Shown here piece by piece: positions 62,621 to 64,000 of a DNA stretch of 64,000 nt (within the stretch, counting starts at the first letter, position 1; each line of letters opens with the position of its first letter). Where the stretch lies: positions 18,501-82,500 of the forward strand of contig JAJOZX010009478.1 of NCBI GenBank assembly GCA_023014485.1, written 5' to 3'. Under the pieces are notes generated by a model, which saw only the letters and a program-made list of their open reading frames with translations, was not told the origin of the DNA and ran no database searches. The position numbers were made by a program, and so were the translations under genes. Source of the DNA: Bathynomus jamesi. Its lineage: Eukaryota > Arthropoda > Malacostraca > Isopoda > Cirolanidae.

Positions 62621-64000
62621 TTCTCTTAATTTGGGCAAAGGGTCGCCAATTTTTAATTCTTCTCTTGCTATAATACTCTGATACTTTCTCTTGGTACTAA
62701 AATTATCGACTTTTCTGACTAAGTTCTTCTGAAGAGAGCACGGCTCGAAGGGGAAAATAAAAAGTTTCTCTTACATTTAGTTTACTTCTCAAAATGTACA
62801 GGTAGTGCTCTGAATTTACAAGGGTAGAGGTTCGACCTCCTTCGACCATGGCTCAGGCCGGAATCTAAATAAAACTAAGGAGCCAAGGGGCCTCTGCCCC
62901 CTCCTCGCAGCAAGGCTGCTAACAAGGGAGGCTCGTAATGAAGTGCTCCAATGAAGTACTAATCTGAAGAGCAATAATGAAGAAGTCTAATGAAGAAGTG
63001 CTGTAATTTTACAAGTACATGTATAATATAAACCTAAATGTTGGGGGACGACAGTTGAAGGTTAAGTTCCCCCCCTTTTAAACACATGATCAGATGGTTT
63101 GAAAAATTTCAACAAAAAATAATTAAAAAAATAAAAATAAAAACTAATCTTATATTTTTGCCGAATCTTCATTTCTGAAGGCGATATCATTTCGTAATAG
63201 TACACATAAGTACAAATTAAGTACACGACTGAGTACGTATTAATTTTGGTTCATTACAATTACGATTACAATTATGGATTACTTCATATTCACTTATTGT
63301 TTAATTACACTTCCATTTTAAAGTACATTCTTACATTACCGTATATATTAAATCATTACATTTAATTACAGTTTCAATGAAGTACATTACGTCGTTTACC
63401 ATTCTTACAGTGTTTTTATATATTTATATATGGTTATACTAGATGGTTATACTAGATGGTTATTATATATGGTTATTAGTACAACACAAGTACATGAGAC
63501 ATGACACACATGATATAACATAATATGTTATAATATGTTATAAATTTGAAATCAGAGCGAGAGGAGGAATTTTTATCTTTGAAGCGTTCGAATCTGTCGT
63601 CGTGAGCGGAATTCGATCTTAGTAAGCATTTATGAATATCTTGAGGGGTGAACGCACTTGAAAAAAAAATAATAAAAAAAACAATACGAGAACGTATTTT
63701 GCGTTTTCGAACGAAGGCCTAAAGTTTCGCGCTTCACAAATTGACACGAGTAAAAAATGAATATTTAAAAAAATTTATATAGGGTAACGATCAAGGGGAA
63801 TTAATGACGGGAAAACGTGACGTATGGATGAATATGGTTGAATAATAATGTTTATACTACACAACACCACAACCTTATTACTAAAGAATTTACCATACAT
63901 TGAATACGGAAGATGTCCAAATACTAAGAACGTGATTCAGTGTACAAAATATGGGAAACGTAAAGAGAATAAAGTTACTTTATGACGTCATAGTGTATAA
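62621..64000. repeat. Partial, diverged unit 13 (first 1380 bp)
   Basis: Aligns to 1-1404 of unit 1 but with about two dozen private substitutions by eye. Examples are 'gacctcctt' for 'gacctcttt', 'aggagccaag' for 'aggaggcaag', 'ctaatctta' for 'ctaatcgta', 'gaggaggaat' for 'gaggacgaat' and 'gggtaacgatcaagg' for 'ggataatgatcacgg'. Its 13-bp minisatellite has two copies fewer than in other units. The TGACGTCA palindrome is retained near 63984. The window cuts the unit off. Confidence 0.95.

Overview
The whole 64 kb window is one tandem array. A unit of about 5.2 kb is repeated head to tail 12 times, followed by the first 1.38 kb of a 13th copy. Phased on the sequence at position 1, the units begin at 1, 5261, 10473, 15702, 20921, 26135, 31330, 36531, 41758, 46988, 52192, 57395 and 62621, with lengths of 5195 to 5260 bases. 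The array runs off the left edge. The right end becomes more divergent, so the window probably stops close to an array border.

The DNA is eukaryotic in character. It is A+T rich (roughly 70% by eye) and full of micro- and minisatellites. It has no bacterial-type gene layout, no recognisable rRNA, tRNA, histone or transposase gene, and no open frame longer than 118 codons. I cannot name the species. An insect or other invertebrate genome is plausible, but that is a guess.

Layout of one unit, in unit 1 coordinates. 1-420: a moderately G+C-rich block with several hairpins, continuing from the end of the preceding unit. 421-3460: A+T-rich non-coding DNA holding a 13-bp minisatellite (812-882), an (ATT)7 microsatellite, and perfect bZIP-type palindromes at 1389, 2017 and 2213. 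3461-4640: a cryptically simple domain with an 18-bp minisatellite (3693-3790), four modules of alternating ACTTGA/TCAAGT and GGTTG/CAACC inverted repeats (3818-4274), a poly(A) tract, and a TTGAAATTAACTCTCT-type minisatellite. 4780-5260: a G+C-richer block with a 12-bp perfect palindrome, a duplicated GTCGTGACAC motif and two copies of AAAGGGTCGCCA.

The units are not random copies. Several independent markers repeat every four units, so the array has a higher-order period of about 20.86 kb: units 1-4, 5-8 and 9-12. Most differences between units are single-base deletions, many at homopolymers, and they concentrate at about 18.4-22.8 kb, which suggests residual long-read error there. The right end instead carries real-looking substitutions. 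The most notable observations are the macrosatellite with its four-unit higher-order structure, the hairpin-module domain in every unit, and the decay of homogeneity at the right edge. Nothing here supports a protein-coding system.
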